A DNA stretch of 48,795 nt from Bacteroidales bacterium (GTDB taxonomy: Bacteria > Bacteroidota > Bacteroidia > Bacteroidales > G3-4614), in contig JAGBHI010000092.1 of NCBI GenBank assembly GCA_017935575.1, positions 1 to 48,795 of the forward strand, written 5' to 3'. Shown piece by piece: positions 1 to 8,793 of this stretch. The translations under genes and the position numbers were made by a program. Positions within the stretch are counted from its first letter, which is position 1. Each line of letters begins with the position of its first letter. The notes beneath the pieces are model-generated. The model saw nothing but the letters and a program-made list of their open reading frames with translations. It ran no database searches and had not been told where the DNA came from.

Positions 1-13
1 CAAATATATTCCG

Positions 14-21
14 TATCTTTG
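14..21 (+). promoter_or_regulatory. -7 promoter element TATCTTTG
   Basis: The octamer matches the Bacteroidota -7 consensus TAnnTTTG exactly. The matching -33 element would lie outside the window. It would start a transcript near position 28 that runs into the terminator at 73-95. Confidence 0.5.
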
Positions 22-48
22 CTCCGAGGTTAATTGTTTATACATGAG

Positions 49-101
49 CAATACAAAAGTAATTAATCTTAGGGAGACTTTGGTCTCCTTTTTTTGTATT
101 G
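49..101 (+). terminator. Nested hairpin with intrinsic terminator
   Basis: The inner stem GGAGAC (73-78) pairs with GTCTCC (83-88) around a TTTG loop and is followed by seven T. An outer pair, CAATACAAAA (49-58) and TTTTGTATTG (92-101), is perfectly complementary and could form instead of, or around, the inner stem. On the plus strand it would stop a short transcript from the element at 14-21. It may also end a gene lying before the window. Confidence 0.65.
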
Positions 102-200
102 TCAATGATAACTACCTTTGCACTTTCTTCTTGAAATTACATTTATAAAGTTGTTTCTATTTTTAAGATTTTATTCATAATTAAAAACACTCAACATTTT

Positions 201-232
201 TTTGGAGGTATCGTTTCATTAGATTATCTTCG
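201..232 (+). promoter_or_regulatory. Probable adk-obgE promoter
   Basis: TTTG at 201-204, a 20-nt spacer, then TATCTTCG at 225-232, one base from the TAnnTTTG consensus. The predicted start near 239 leaves a leader of about 100 nt before adk. Confidence 0.55.
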
Positions 233-337
233 CAGAGTAAATTGCCATAGTTTGTTTTATTGAGTAACAATATGGCATTTACCTATTGATTATAGCAATA
301 TATAAAATTTGAAAAACAACATAAAACACAAAAGAAA

Positions 338-919
338 ATGGAAAAAATGCTTAACATCGTTATCTTTGGCGCACCCGGTTCAGGCAAAGGAACTCAAAGC
401 GAGAATTTAATAGAGAAATATGGTCTTGCACATATCTCAACCGGTGATGTTTTAAGAGCTGAAATTAAAGCCGGTACTGAACTCGGAAAAGTTGCCGACA
501 GTTTCATTTCAAAAGGACAGTTACTTCCCGACGAACTGATAATTGACATTCTTGCCGATACTCTTGATAAAAAAGAGAAGACCAAAGGTGTTATATTTGA
601 CGGGTTCCCACGTACCATTCCTCAAGCCGAAGCCCTTAAAAAGATGTTGGCAGAGAGAGGCATGGAGATATCAATTGTTATAGGATTGGAAGTTGCAGAA
701 GAGGAGCTAATTGACCGTCTTCTAAAACGCGGACAGGCAAGTGGACGTAGCGATGATAACATTGATACCATAAAGAGCCGTTTGGTAGTTTACAATAACC
801 AGACAAACCCCTTGAAAGAGTTTTATATCAAAGAGAAACTATACGCAGGAATTAAGGGAGAAGGAACAATTGACGGCATATTTGCCGACATCAAAAAGGC
901 TATTGCCCTATTAGACTAA
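338..919 (+). CDS. adk: Adenylate kinase
   Basis: Adenylate kinase converts AMP and ATP to two ADP in the cytosol. The P-loop GAPGSGKGT lies at residues 11-19 (Lys17 in the phosphate loop). The AMP-binding stretch STGDVLR and the Arg-rich lid region LLKRGQASGRSDD follow. The lid lacks the four-Cys zinc site, as in the short non-zinc form common in Bacteroidota. At 193 aa the length is normal. A second ATG at codon 4 gives MLNIVIFG, the usual family start, so the true start may be nine bases downstream. obgE follows after 22 bp and is probably cotranscribed. Confidence 0.97.
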   Translation: MEKMLNIVIFGAPGSGKGTQSENLIEKYGLAHISTGDVLRAEIKAGTELGKVADSFISKGQLLPDELIIDILADTLDKKEKTKGVIFDGFPRTIPQAEALKKMLAERGMEISIVIGLEVAEEELIDRLLKRGQASGRSDDNIDTIKSRLVVYNNQTNPLKEFYIKEKLYAGIKGEGTIDGIFADIKKAIALLD

Positions 920-941
920 CCAACTAAGATAATCTGAATTT

Positions 942-2090
942 ATGGCGGAATCGAATTTCGTAGATTACGTTAAGATATATTGTCGCTCGGGACGGGGAGG
1001 TGCAGGTTCGGCTCATCTTCGTCGCGAGAAGTTTGTTGCAAAAGGTGGACCCGACGGAGGCGACGGCGGACGTGGCGGTCATATAATTTTACGTGCAAAC
1101 CGGAACTATTGGACACTGCTTCACCTTAAATACTCTCGCCACGTTTTTGCAGGCAACGGAGAGAGCGGAAGCAAAGCTCGCAGTTTTGGTAAGGACGGAG
1201 AGGACAAGGTTATTGAAGTGCCTTGTGGAACAGTAGTGTTTGATGCAGATACAGGCAAATATATTTGCGAAGTTACCGACGATGGAGAGGAGAAGATACT
1301 TCTTAAAGGTGGTCGCGGAGGATTGGGCAACTGGCACTTTAGAACTGCTACAAACCAAACCCCACGCTTTGCACAACCGGGAGAAGATGCTCAAGAGCTA
1401 ACCATCATTCTTGAGTTAAAACTTCTTGCCGATGTAGGTCTGGTTGGTTTCCCAAATGCAGGAAAATCGACTCTGTTGAGTGCCGTATCGGCAGCAAAAC
1501 CTAAAATTGCCGACTATCCTTTTACAACTCTTGAGCCAAACTTAGGTATTGTTTCGTGCAGCGACAGCCGTTCGTTTATAATGGCAGACATTCCCGGTAT
1601 TATTGAGGGCGCAGGCGAAGGCAAAGGATTGGGATTGAGATTTTTGCGACACATTGAGCGTAACTCTCTCCTACTCTTTATGATACCTGCCGACGCAAAA
1701 GACATTGCCAAGGAGTATGAAATTTTGCTTAAAGAGTTAGAGACCTTTAACCCCGAACTTTTGGATAAAGGGCGAGTTATTGCAGTTACCAAATGCGATA
1801 TGCTTGACGAAGAGCTTACCGAAGCAATTAAAGCAGAACTTCCGAAAGATATTCCTTCAGTTATGATTTCGTCCGTTACAGGGCAGAACATAAATGAACT
1901 TAAAAATATTTTGTGGGATATTCTTAATAGCGAAGAGAACCGCATAACAACCATTACACACCGCAACCTCGATGTTAATCGTAAACGTAACGAAGAGGAC
2001 GATTATGATTTGGAACTTGACCAATTTACCTCAGATGATGACGAAGAGGAGATTGACGGTTTCTACTACGAAGAGGATTGGGAGGAGTAG
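942..2090 (+). CDS. obgE: GTPase Obg
   Basis: Obg is a ribosome-associated GTPase that acts in 50S assembly and stress control. The N-terminal glycine-rich Obg fold (about residues 1-160, with GRGGAGSAH and GGDGGRGG) is followed by the G domain: G1 GFPNAGKST from residue 169, G3 DIPGIIEGA, and G4 TKCD. The C-terminus (about residues 345-382) is a strongly acidic tail rich in Asp and Glu, as in many Bacteroidota homologues. The length of 382 aa is typical. It is the second gene of the adk-obgE pair, and a strong hairpin terminator follows at 2199-2236. Confidence 0.97.
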   Translation: MAESNFVDYVKIYCRSGRGGAGSAHLRREKFVAKGGPDGGDGGRGGHIILRANRNYWTLLHLKYSRHVFAGNGESGSKARSFGKDGEDKVIEVPCGTVVFDADTGKYICEVTDDGEEKILLKGGRGGLGNWHFRTATNQTPRFAQPGEDAQELTIILELKLLADVGLVGFPNAGKSTLLSAVSAAKPKIADYPFTTLEPNLGIVSCSDSRSFIMADIPGIIEGAGEGKGLGLRFLRHIERNSLLLFMIPADAKDIAKEYEILLKELETFNPELLDKGRVIAVTKCDMLDEELTEAIKAELPKDIPSVMISSVTGQNINELKNILWDILNSEENRITTITHRNLDVNRKRNEEDDYDLELDQFTSDDDEEEIDGFYYEEDWEE

Positions 2091-2095
2091 TTATC

Positions 2096-2146
2096 AGTTG
2101 TTAGTTGTCGGCTAAAGCCGCCCTACGGGTAGTTGTTAGTTTTTAG
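2096..2146 (+). repeat. Dispersed noncoding repeat, copy A
   Basis: Two AGTTGTTAGTT units (2096-2106 and 2131-2141) flank a GC-richer core with the small hairpins GGCTAAAGCC and CCCTACGGG. A very similar arrangement lies at 44954-45005 after lptD. The sequence CTAAAAACTAACAACT at 2332-2347 is an exact inverted copy of 16 bases at 2131-2146. Function unknown. Confidence 0.6.
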
Positions 2147-2198
2147 CTTTCAGTTATTAGTATTATTGGGCTAATTATACCAATTAGGCATATAAGAT

Positions 2199-2236
2199 AA
2201 ACGGAGTTGCATTTTGTGAAGCGCAACTCCGTTTTT
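2199..2236 (+). terminator. Intrinsic terminator of adk-obgE
   Basis: A perfect 12-bp stem, AAACGGAGTTGC (2199-2210) with GCAACTCCGTTT (2223-2234), runs into a T tail. It is correctly placed downstream of obgE. Confidence 0.85.
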
Positions 2237-2251
2237 ATACCCAAAACACAA

Positions 2252-2281
2252 CAAAGGTTGCAACTTTAATTGCAACCTTTG
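2252..2281 (-). terminator. 12-bp hairpin between obgE and pnp
   Basis: CAAAGGTTGCAA (2252-2263) pairs perfectly with TTGCAACCTTTG (2270-2281) around a six-base loop. The minus-strand continuation is T-rich (TTGTGTTTTGG), so it probably terminates pnp. The plus-strand side has no T tail. Confidence 0.6.
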
Positions 2282-2331
2282 CTATCTATTAATATTAGTT
2301 TCTAAATACTAAGGTGCGTAGCACCGTACAA

Positions 2332-2347
2332 CTAAAAACTAACAACT
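2332..2347 (-). repeat. Inverted partner of copy A repeat
   Basis: CTAAAAACTAACAACT is the exact reverse complement of 2131-2146. With that segment it brackets both obgE/pnp terminator hairpins, so a long outer stem could form. A short hairpin, GGTGC-GTA-GCACC, lies just before it at 2313-2325. Confidence 0.6.
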
Positions 2348-2350
2348 TTT

Positions 2351-4528
2351 TTATTTCTCATCTTTGCGAGGTCCGCGTGGTGCACGAGGTGCTCTTGCCG
2401 GACGATCTTCCCAACCTTCGGGTTTGGGTTGAAGTGCTCTCATTGATAAGCGGAATTTACCTGTTTTCTTGTCAATCTCAACAAGTTTTACGGTTACTTC
2501 GTCGCCCTCTTTGATGCCTGACTCTTCCATTGTCTCCAAACGTTTGTAAGCAATTTCAGAGATGTGCAATAATCCGTCTTTACCAGGCATAAACTCAACA
2601 AATGCTCCAAAGGCAAGTATTGATTTTACTTTTCCTGTATATGTTTCGCCCTCTTCGGGTATTGCTACTATTCCTTTAATGCGAGATAGTGCTGCATCGA
2701 TAGCATCGCGATTTGATGCTGCTATCTCAACAAGTCCTCCCTCTTCTGTCTCCTCTATTGTTACAACTGCTCCCGACTCCTCTTGTATTCCTTGTATTAT
2801 CTTACCACCGGGGCCTATTACTGCTCCAATCATATCTTTGGGGATAAGCATAGTCTCAATACGTGGTGCGTGAGGTTTGAAGTCCTCGCGTGGTTCGGGT
2901 ATTGTATCAAGGATTTTGCCAAGTATATGCATACGTCCTTCGTGTGCTTGCATCAATGCTTTTTCAAGAATTTCGTATGGTAGTCCGTCAACTTTGATAT
3001 CCATTTGTGTTGCAGTGATACCATCTTTTGTTCCTGTTACCTTGAAGTCCATATCGCCCAAGTGGTCCTCGTCTCCAAGTATATCTGAAAGAACTGCATA
3101 TTTTTGATTGTCAGTAATCAATCCCATTGCAATTCCTGATACCGGTTTTTTGATTTTAACACCTGCGTCCATTAGGGCAAGTGTTCCTGCACAAACTGTT
3201 GCCATTGATGACGAACCGTTTGACTCAAGAATATCTGATACTACACGTACTGTATATGGATAGTCGGCAGGTATCATACCTTTTAATGCACGACATGCCA
3301 AGTTTCCGTGTCCCACCTCGCGACGTCCTACTCCGCGTGATGCTTTTGCCTCGCCTGTTGAGAATGGGGGGAAGTTATAGTGCAACAAGAAGCGTTGGTG
3401 TGATTGGTCAAGTACATCGTCAACTATCTTCTCATCAAGTTTTGTTCCGAGTGTAACGGTTGTTAATGATTGTGTCTCACCGCGTGTAAATACAGCCGAT
3501 CCGTGAGGTCCGGGAAGGTAGTCAACCTCGCACCAGATAGGACGGATTTGTGTTGTTTCACGTCCGTCAAGACGTTTTCCTTCGTCAAGGATACAACGAC
3601 GCATTGCCTCTTTCTCTACATCGTGGTAGTAACGTTTTACCAACGACTCTTTTTCTGCACGCTCCTCTTCGGGCATTGCCTCCAAGTACTCGTTCAATAC
3701 AGCCTCAAATGCTTCGCCACGTGCGTGTTTGTTTGCGTTGCCTGATGCTGCTATTGCATATGCTTTATCGTAACATTTCTCTTTTACGTCTTTACGAAGT
3801 TCTTCGTCGTTTACTTCGTGGCAATATGTACGCTTAACGGTTGTTCCGCACATCTCAGACAACTCTAATTGTGCTTGGCATTGTACTTTGATTGCATCGT
3901 GAGCAAATTTCAAGGCATTCAAAAGGTCTAACTCTGAAACCTCGTCCATCTCTCCCTCAACCATCATTATGTTCTCCATGGTAGCTCCTACCATCAAGTC
4001 CATATCGGCTTTTGCCAACTCGTCAAATGTGGGGTTGATTTTAAACTCACCATCAATACGTGCCACTCGTACCTCTGATATTGGTCCGTTAAATGGAATA
4101 TCTGATACTGCAAGTGCTGCTGAAGCTGCCAATCCTGCAAGTGCATCAGGAATATCTTTACCATCGGCAGAGAACATTACGATATTTACATATACCTCTG
4201 CGTGATAGTCATCGGGGAACAATGGGCGTAATGCACGGTCAACAAGACGCGATGTCAATATCTCATAGTCCGAAGCACGTCCCTCGCGTTTTGTAAAACC
4301 TCCGGGGAAGCGTCCGAACGACGCAAATTTCTCTTTATACTCTACTTGCAAAGGCATAAAATCTACACCTTCATTTGCATCTTTGGCAGCACACACTGTT
4401 GCCAACAACATGGTGTTACCCATGCGAACCTCAACCGCTCCGTCAGCTTGTTTTGCTAACTTTCCGGTCTCGATGGTGATTACTCGTCCATCACCTAAAT
4501 CGATTGTCTTCTTAATCGGATTAATCAT
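2351..4528 (-). CDS. pnp: Polyribonucleotide nucleotidyltransferase (PNPase)
   Basis: PNPase degrades RNA 3' to 5' by phosphorolysis and can add tails in reverse. It has two RNase PH folds (about residues 10-230 and 320-550) joined by an all-helical segment, a KH domain with the GXXG-type loop GPGGKIIQ near residue 570, and an S1 domain ([15 protein letters not shown]) near 635-700. The second PH core shows [11 protein letters not shown] and [12 protein letters not shown], which supply phosphate-site and metal-site residues. The tail is basic and Pro/Ala/Arg-rich. The length of 725 aa is normal. It is a single-gene unit with a minus-strand -7 element at 4558-4565. Confidence 0.97.
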   Translation of the reverse strand: MINPIKKTIDLGDGRVITIETGKLAKQADGAVEVRMGNTMLLATVCAAKDANEGVDFMPLQVEYKEKFASFGRFPGGFTKREGRASDYEILTSRLVDRALRPLFPDDYHAEVYVNIVMFSADGKDIPDALAGLAASAALAVSDIPFNGPISEVRVARIDGEFKINPTFDELAKADMDLMVGATMENIMMVEGEMDEVSELDLLNALKFAHDAIKVQCQAQLELSEMCGTTVKRTYCHEVNDEELRKDVKEKCYDKAYAIAASGNANKHARGEAFEAVLNEYLEAMPEEERAEKESLVKRYYHDVEKEAMRRCILDEGKRLDGRETTQIRPIWCEVDYLPGPHGSAVFTRGETQSLTTVTLGTKLDEKIVDDVLDQSHQRFLLHYNFPPFSTGEAKASRGVGRREVGHGNLACRALKGMIPADYPYTVRVVSDILESNGSSSMATVCAGTLALMDAGVKIKKPVSGIAMGLITDNQKYAVLSDILGDEDHLGDMDFKVTGTKDGITATQMDIKVDGLPYEILEKALMQAHEGRMHILGKILDTIPEPREDFKPHAPRIETMLIPKDMIGAVIGPGGKIIQGIQEESGAVVTIEETEEGGLVEIAASNRDAIDAALSRIKGIVAIPEEGETYTGKVKSILAFGAFVEFMPGKDGLLHISEIAYKRLETMEESGIKEGDEVTVKLVEIDKKTGKFRLSMRALQPKPEGWEDRPARAPRAPRGPRKDEK

Positions 4529-4557
4529 AATTTATTTTCTTTCTTCCAAAATTTGAA

Positions 4558-4565
4558 CAAAGATA
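4558..4565 (-). promoter_or_regulatory. -7 element of pnp promoter
   Basis: The minus strand reads TATCTTTG about 30 nt before the pnp ATG. No clear TTTG lies at the usual -33 spacing. Confidence 0.5.
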
Positions 4566-4716
4566 ACCAAAATAATTTGTTAAAAGAAGTTTGAAAGGAC
4601 TTTTTTATATATTTTGATAATTTGATGATTTATTAGGTTATTAGTTTAGGACAACCGCTTGCTTGATAATTTAGGATAGATTTTTAACAAAAATGAGAAC
4701 TTAGGGAATATAAGAA

Positions 4717-4757
4717 ACCATAACATATATAATCAGAGATAAATTATATGCTATGGT
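4717..4757 (-). terminator. Imperfect hairpin downstream of lipoprotein gene
   Basis: ACCATA-A-CATATA (4717-4729) can pair with TATATG-C-TATGGT with one mismatch. It lies after the stop of the minus-strand gene ending at 4796. There is no long T run, so its termination role is uncertain. Confidence 0.35.
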
Positions 4758-4795
4758 CCTAAATAATAGAATAATATATACGCAAGTTATACTTC

Positions 4796-5641
4796 TTAAT
4801 CTATTGTCTTAAGATTTACTATCATTTTATCATTTATAACTCCCTCCTCATCTATAATGTAGATTATTTTTATTACGCCCCATGCTTCTCCTTCTACACC
4901 TATCAACACTATATCTCCAATTTTGAGATTATTTATATAGTTATTTTTAATTGACGCACTATATGTTGATTTCATTGAAGCACTTGTTGCCTCAGCATAA
5001 TTAAAAGAGTTATTCAATGCAAAAGTTATTTTGCCATTCATAATAGCGGTATTCCATTCTATCGGCATTTGCTCAGTAGGGAGAGACAACTCTTCTTCTG
5101 TATATTGACGAAGCCAAAATGAATATATTTCATCGGTAGCAGCCAGCGTTTCTTTTCTGATTGGAGATTTTGTTTGAGTATTTAATCCGTCATTTTTACC
5201 AGAAAGAGGATTGTGTAATTCTATTCCGCTACGCTCCTGCAAATCAGAACCTACAACCATAATGCTTAACGTATAACGTTCTTTATTGCCTAAATTATCA
5301 ACAGCCGTTATATATATTTTTACTTGAGTATTCTCTTTTGATACTTGCGGAACCTTATATATATATTTCTCACTATATTTTTTAGTACAAGGATTTTTTG
5401 AATATACTATATCTTCTCCCTTATCGGCATCAAAGTTGGAAATTGTTATTTCCTTGATATATTCATTGGAAGTATATGCAGTTATATCAAGTTCTAAATA
5501 CGTTTCAGCCACAAGAGTTTCAGGTATATCTGCTTTTACAAATATTCCGACATCAGAGACATCTTCCTCACTCTCACACGATATAAATAACAATAAAGAA
5601 GAAATCAAATATATATATTTTCTAATTGTTTTTTCTAACAT
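4796..5641 (-). CDS. Predicted lipoprotein with Ig-like region, unknown function
   Basis: The N-terminus is a lipoprotein signal: basic start, hydrophobic LISSLLLF, then a lipobox ending in Cys (LFISC). An acidic stretch CESEEDVSD follows the Cys, which in Bacteroidota often marks surface export. The middle (about residues 35-125) has the alternating pattern of a beta-sandwich, with VKIYITAVDNLGNKERYTL resembling a cadherin/Ig-like strand pair. The C-terminal third (SFWLRQYTEEELSLP, then IGDIVLIGVEGEAWGVIKI) is not recognised. The gene is AT-rich and lies with two other envelope genes on the same strand. 281 aa. Confidence 0.7.
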   Translation of the reverse strand: MLEKTIRKYIYLISSLLLFISCESEEDVSDVGIFVKADIPETLVAETYLELDITAYTSNEYIKEITISNFDADKGEDIVYSKNPCTKKYSEKYIYKVPQVSKENTQVKIYITAVDNLGNKERYTLSIMVVGSDLQERSGIELHNPLSGKNDGLNTQTKSPIRKETLAATDEIYSFWLRQYTEEELSLPTEQMPIEWNTAIMNGKITFALNNSFNYAEATSASMKSTYSASIKNNYINNLKIGDIVLIGVEGEAWGVIKIIYIIDEEGVINDKMIVNLKTID

Positions 5642-5686
5642 AATTCTTATAAATTAAGGTAGTGTATTATAATATTGTATTACAAA

Positions 5687-5720
5687 AGGGTGAGTCAAAA
5701 TCTTATTTTTGGCACACCCT
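5687..5720 (-). terminator. Hairpin after the 151-aa lipoprotein gene
   Basis: AGGGTG pairs with CACCCT, and inside it GTCAAAA pairs with TTTTTGGC (one G-T pair). On the minus strand the stem is followed by TTTTGTAATAC, so it can act as a weak terminator between the genes at 5767 and 4796. Confidence 0.5.
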
Positions 5721-5766
5721 AATTTGTATAATTAACAATTATAAAAATCTAATTTATATAGATCTA

Positions 5767-6222
5767 TTACTTGTCATTAAAATCCTGTGCATTAAATTTA
5801 TATGCTTTAACAAGAGCTTTAACCGTTACTTGACTACCAAGGAACAGACGCTCCTTTATTTTAGTTTGTGATATCGGTTGAAAATATGTTGCATCAGGAT
5901 ATTTATTTATAAGTTTAGCTGTAGCCTTATTAATTGGACCTGTCAATAATGAAGAGCCTATTTGAGAACACAACTTAGCCTCTTGTATATTTGTTTGATC
6001 ATACACTTCACCGTTAACACTATCTATAACTCGTATAAAACCTAAGTATGTACGATAAGTAACGTCTATTTTTGTTTCCCCTAAATATTCAAGATCAGCC
6101 ATATCTATGTTAAGTTGAACTTGACCGGGGGCATACGTTTTGCTCTTAGTTAATGTTCCGCAAGATGACAATAAAAATATTGTCAATACAAACAAAATAT
6201 ATAATTTTATTTTACTTTTCAT
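5767..6222 (-). CDS. Small predicted lipoprotein, unknown function
   Basis: The signal peptide LYILFVLTIFLLSSC ends in a lipobox Cys at about residue 21, so the product is probably a lipid-anchored envelope protein. The mature part (about 130 aa) has beta-strand-like stretches (QVQLNIDMADLEYLGETKIDVTY) and a C-terminal segment (GSQVTVKALVKAYKF). No catalytic motif is visible and no family is recognised. It lies 55 bp downstream of the 261-aa barrel gene and may be cotranscribed with it. Confidence 0.7.
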   Translation of the reverse strand: MKSKIKLYILFVLTIFLLSSCGTLTKSKTYAPGQVQLNIDMADLEYLGETKIDVTYRTYLGFIRVIDSVNGEVYDQTNIQEAKLCSQIGSSLLTGPINKATAKLINKYPDATYFQPISQTKIKERLFLGSQVTVKALVKAYKFNAQDFNDK

Positions 6223-6277
6223 AAATTCGTGCTTTTATTACCAATTACTTCATACAAATATTACTTCTTAGCAAAAC

Positions 6278-7063
6278 TTATTTTTTAAAGTAATATGTAA
6301 AAGTTATTCTGAATTGTTGACCTATTTCTCCTTTTTTTGCTTTTAGATTCTCATATTTTTCAGAAGACTCTCCGAATATTTCAGGATCTTTAGTATAAAA
6401 AACTTTTTTATTCCCTTCTTCATCAACAGACTCATTCTTATATTTCAAACCTGTTTGAAAAAGGCTTGAAATTCCATACTCAACACCTATTGCAAATGGA
6501 AGATCTGCTATATATGCTTGTAATCCTATAAATGCACCCAGTCCTATATCAAAAGATGTTTTCTTTATTGAATAACTATATTTCCCCATCTCATTATTAT
6601 TAGAATTTTTACTCCAACCAAATGGTAGCTCTGCCCCAACATATACGTCTAAAAGATTTTTAGGCGTAAAATGATATGCAAATCCTGGATAGAAATAGTT
6701 TCGTGATTCAACTTGTGAAGATAGATCCGAGCGAACTGTTTCAGAATCAACAATAGCATCTCCTTTATATTTTGTTCTTTGCTTATAAAATTCAAAACCT
6801 AATCTTACCTCCCAATTGTCTGTTGCCATATATTTAAAGTTCAGCAAAGGTAATGCTGTTACTTTCAATCCTCCATCAAACCAACCTTTAAACATATCAG
6901 ACGTTAAGCCCATATACAAACCAAAATCTCCGGCCTCTGCTCTATTGCCTCCTTTAAATTTTTTGGCAGAAGGCTCTACTGTTGATAATTGAGCATTTGT
7001 AACTGCAGTTGAAAATGCTATGGCAAGTAGCATCAATGTAAAAACTTTCGTAATAAATTTCAT
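6278..7063 (-). CDS. Predicted outer-membrane beta-barrel protein
   Basis: The signal peptide is MKFITKVFTLMLLAIAFSTAVTNA. The mature protein alternates aromatic and polar residues as in a small barrel (GDFGLYMGLTSDMFKGWFDGGLKV, YFYPGFAYHFTPKNLLDVYVGAE) and ends in the barrel-closing signal FRITFTYYFKK. 261 aa. The family is not recognised and the ligand is unknown. A well formed promoter lies upstream at 7161-7192, so this gene probably leads transcription toward the small lipoprotein at 5767. Confidence 0.75.
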   Translation of the reverse strand: MKFITKVFTLMLLAIAFSTAVTNAQLSTVEPSAKKFKGGNRAEAGDFGLYMGLTSDMFKGWFDGGLKVTALPLLNFKYMATDNWEVRLGFEFYKQRTKYKGDAIVDSETVRSDLSSQVESRNYFYPGFAYHFTPKNLLDVYVGAELPFGWSKNSNNNEMGKYSYSIKKTSFDIGLGAFIGLQAYIADLPFAIGVEYGISSLFQTGLKYKNESVDEEGNKKVFYTKDPEIFGESSEKYENLKAKKGEIGQQFRITFTYYFKK

Positions 7064-7160
7064 AATAAATTGTGTTAAATTAACCTACTCTTAAGATTTT
7101 CGGTATCCTCTATTCTGTTTTATTTTTTTTATATTTTTAGAAGAAATATATTTACGTTGA

Positions 7161-7192
7161 CAAATATATACAGATTTACATTAGATAACAAA
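7161..7192 (-). promoter_or_regulatory. Promoter of the outer-membrane protein gene
   Basis: On the minus strand, TTTG (7192-7189), a 20-nt spacer, then TATATTTG (7168-7161) match the full Bacteroidota promoter consensus. The upstream edge is a run of 15 A on the plus strand (7190-7204), which gives a T tract ahead of the -33 element. Confidence 0.65.
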
Positions 7193-7288
7193 AAAAAAAA
7201 AAAATTAACTTATTTTGTGTCTATTTGTTACAGATTAGAGATTATTTTAATACTATTTAACACATAATAATATATTATAGATATGTTC

Positions 7289-7330
7289 AAAAAAAAAAAT
7301 CAGTTACTTAGAAACCCAAGTAACTGATTT
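7289..7330 (-). terminator. Intrinsic terminator of the YeiH-like gene
   Basis: AAATCAGTTACTT (7297-7309) and AAGTAACTGATTT (7318-7330) form a perfect 13-bp stem with an 8-base loop. On the minus strand it is followed by a run of T, 22 bp after the stop codon. Confidence 0.9.
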
Positions 7331-7351
7331 AAATTTTAAAGACAATGTTCT

Positions 7352-8269
7352 TTACGAGATAACAACCATCAAAGTAATAACAGAGATTATTACCCAAAGA
7401 ACAACTCCCAGTAGCAGAGGTTTTACTCCTACCTTTTTTATTACTCCAATGGTTAAACCACAGCCTATCAAAAAGAGGGTTGCTGCCATTACTCTTTTTG
7501 CCACTAATACTATATTTTGGGTTATAATCTGAGGCAAAGGAAGATAAGTATTTATTATCATTGCAATTACAAACAATACTATAAACCATGGGATTGATGC
7601 TTTGCCTCCTTTGGTCTTAAATATAAACGCCGAAACAAATGCCAATGGTATTATCCATAGCGCACGTGTCAGTTTTATGGTGGTCGCAACTTTTAAGGCT
7701 TCATCTCCGTATGCAGCTCCTGCTCCCACAACCGAACTTGTATCGTGAATGGCTATTGCAGCCCATGTCCCAAACTGCTCTTGACTCAACTCAAGCATTT
7801 GCCCTATAACGGGAAATATAAATAGCGCGACCGCATTTAACACAAAGATTGTTGCTAAGGCAAGTGAGGTATCGTTTTCATCTGCATCAATAACTGGTGC
7901 AACTGCCGCAATAGCACTACCTCCGCATATTGCCGTACCCGATGCTACCAAATAGCTGTTTTTCTTATTTATCTTTAATAATTTACCCAACACTACGCCT
8001 AAAACCATTACTCCAACAACAGAGATAATGGTAAATAACATTCCCTCTTTACCCGACTGCAAGGATTGGTATAAATTCATACTGAAACCCAAACCCACAA
8101 CTGATGCCTGCAACATATATTTTGAGGTTTTCTTTGCAAACTTAGAGTATGGCACTCCTACTGTAAGCGACAATATTATTCCTATAAAGAGAGCTACTGC
8201 AGGGGGCAGAAAAAATGATGCTACAAATAAAATGACAAATAGGGCTTTTACTATTTTATCTCTATTCAT
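7352..8269 (-). CDS. YeiH/UPF0324-family membrane transporter
   Basis: An integral membrane protein of 305 aa with about nine or ten hydrophobic helices. The segment SGTAICGGSAIAAVAPVI (about residues 109-126) is the signature of the YeiH/UPF0324 family (Cons_hypoth698), annotated elsewhere as putative sulfate exporters. A second conserved stretch, WAAIAIHDTSSVVGAG, follows. The substrate in this organism is not shown by the sequence. It is a single gene with its own terminator, and a minus-strand -7 element TAACTTTG lies at 8308-8301. Confidence 0.85.
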   Translation of the reverse strand: MNRDKIVKALFVILFVASFFLPPAVALFIGIILSLTVGVPYSKFAKKTSKYMLQASVVGLGFSMNLYQSLQSGKEGMLFTIISVVGVMVLGVVLGKLLKINKKNSYLVASGTAICGGSAIAAVAPVIDADENDTSLALATIFVLNAVALFIFPVIGQMLELSQEQFGTWAAIAIHDTSSVVGAGAAYGDEALKVATTIKLTRALWIIPLAFVSAFIFKTKGGKASIPWFIVLFVIAMIINTYLPLPQIITQNIVLVAKRVMAATLFLIGCGLTIGVIKKVGVKPLLLGVVLWVIISVITLMVVIS

Positions 8270-8300
8270 AATTGGTATGTTTTATTTTTATTAGTGATTG

Positions 8301-8308
8301 CAAAGTTA
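8301..8308 (-). promoter_or_regulatory. -7 element of YeiH-like gene
   Basis: The minus strand reads TAACTTTG, 31 bp before the ATG. No -33 TTG is seen at standard spacing. Confidence 0.45.
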
Positions 8309-8339
8309 GCAACAAAATAGTTTTTTGAGAAAATTTATT

Positions 8340-8347
8340 TACATTTG
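8340..8347 (+). promoter_or_regulatory. -7 element of thioesterase-dprA unit
   Basis: TACATTTG fits TAnnTTTG and lies 24 bp before the ATG at 8371. The nearest upstream TTTG is too close (12-nt spacer), so only the -7 half is supported. Confidence 0.45.
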
Positions 8348-8370
8348 CATTAAACTAAGCCTAATTTATT

Positions 8371-8787
8371 ATGGTTGCTACAATGAACTACTCTTTTGAA
8401 ATTGAGATAAAGGTGCGCGACTATGAATGTGATGCACAAGGTATTGTAAATAACGCAAATTACCAACACTATTTTGAGCATGCCCGACATGAATTTTTGG
8501 AAGCTGCAGGTTGCTCTTTTGGCAAAATGCGTCAAGCAGGGATTGAGCCTGTTGTTGCCCGCATTGAGATTAACTATAAAAACTCTCTTCGTGGTGGCGA
8601 CCTTTTTGTATGCAAACTTTACCTTAAACGTGAAGGTATAAAATTTGTTTTTTATCAAGATATTTTCAGAGTGTCAGACGGGGCTTTGTGCGCAACAGGA
8701 AAGGTTACTACTGTTTGTACTCAAAACGGCAAATTAATTAAAGGCGATGAACTTGCCGATATGCTAAATGGATATATTACAGAGTAA
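8371..8787 (+). CDS. Acyl-CoA thioesterase, 4HBT/YbgC-like hotdog protein
   Basis: A single hotdog domain of 138 aa. The motif VRDYECDAQGIVNNANY contains the catalytic Asp (D21) of the 4-hydroxybenzoyl-CoA thioesterase/YbgC group and is followed by the helix YFEHAR. Such enzymes hydrolyse acyl-CoA or acyl-ACP thioesters in the cytosol; the chain preference is not deducible. A second ATG at 8383 (MNYSFEIE) is an equally likely start. dprA follows after 6 bp, so the two are probably cotranscribed although functionally unrelated. Confidence 0.88.
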   Translation: MVATMNYSFEIEIKVRDYECDAQGIVNNANYQHYFEHARHEFLEAAGCSFGKMRQAGIEPVVARIEINYKNSLRGGDLFVCKLYLKREGIKFVFYQDIFRVSDGALCATGKVTTVCTQNGKLIKGDELADMLNGYITE

Positions 8788-8793
8788 TACAAT

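Larger units (their letters stand above)
1..337. other. Intergenic region upstream of adk
   Basis: No convincing protein gene lies here. It holds a -7 element (14-21), nested inverted repeats with a terminator (49-101), a second -7-like octamer TACCTTTG (113-120) without a well spaced -33, and the probable adk promoter (201-232). A 34-codon ATG frame at 44-148 runs straight through the terminator hairpin and is not called as a gene. Confidence 0.6.

Noticed and set aside
44..148. A 34-codon open frame starting ATGAGCAAT after the first -7 element
   Set aside because: It runs through the terminator hairpin and T run, has no recognisable product, and has no separate support.
2562..3837. Several frames of 66-103 codons on the plus strand inside pnp
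   Set aside because: They are antisense to a full-length, clearly conserved pnp and resemble no known family.
7190..7204. A run of 15 A as a phase-variable promoter tract
   Set aside because: It does border the -33 element, but the TTTG and the 20-nt spacer do not change with tract length, so length change would not alter spacing. No direct sign of switching.
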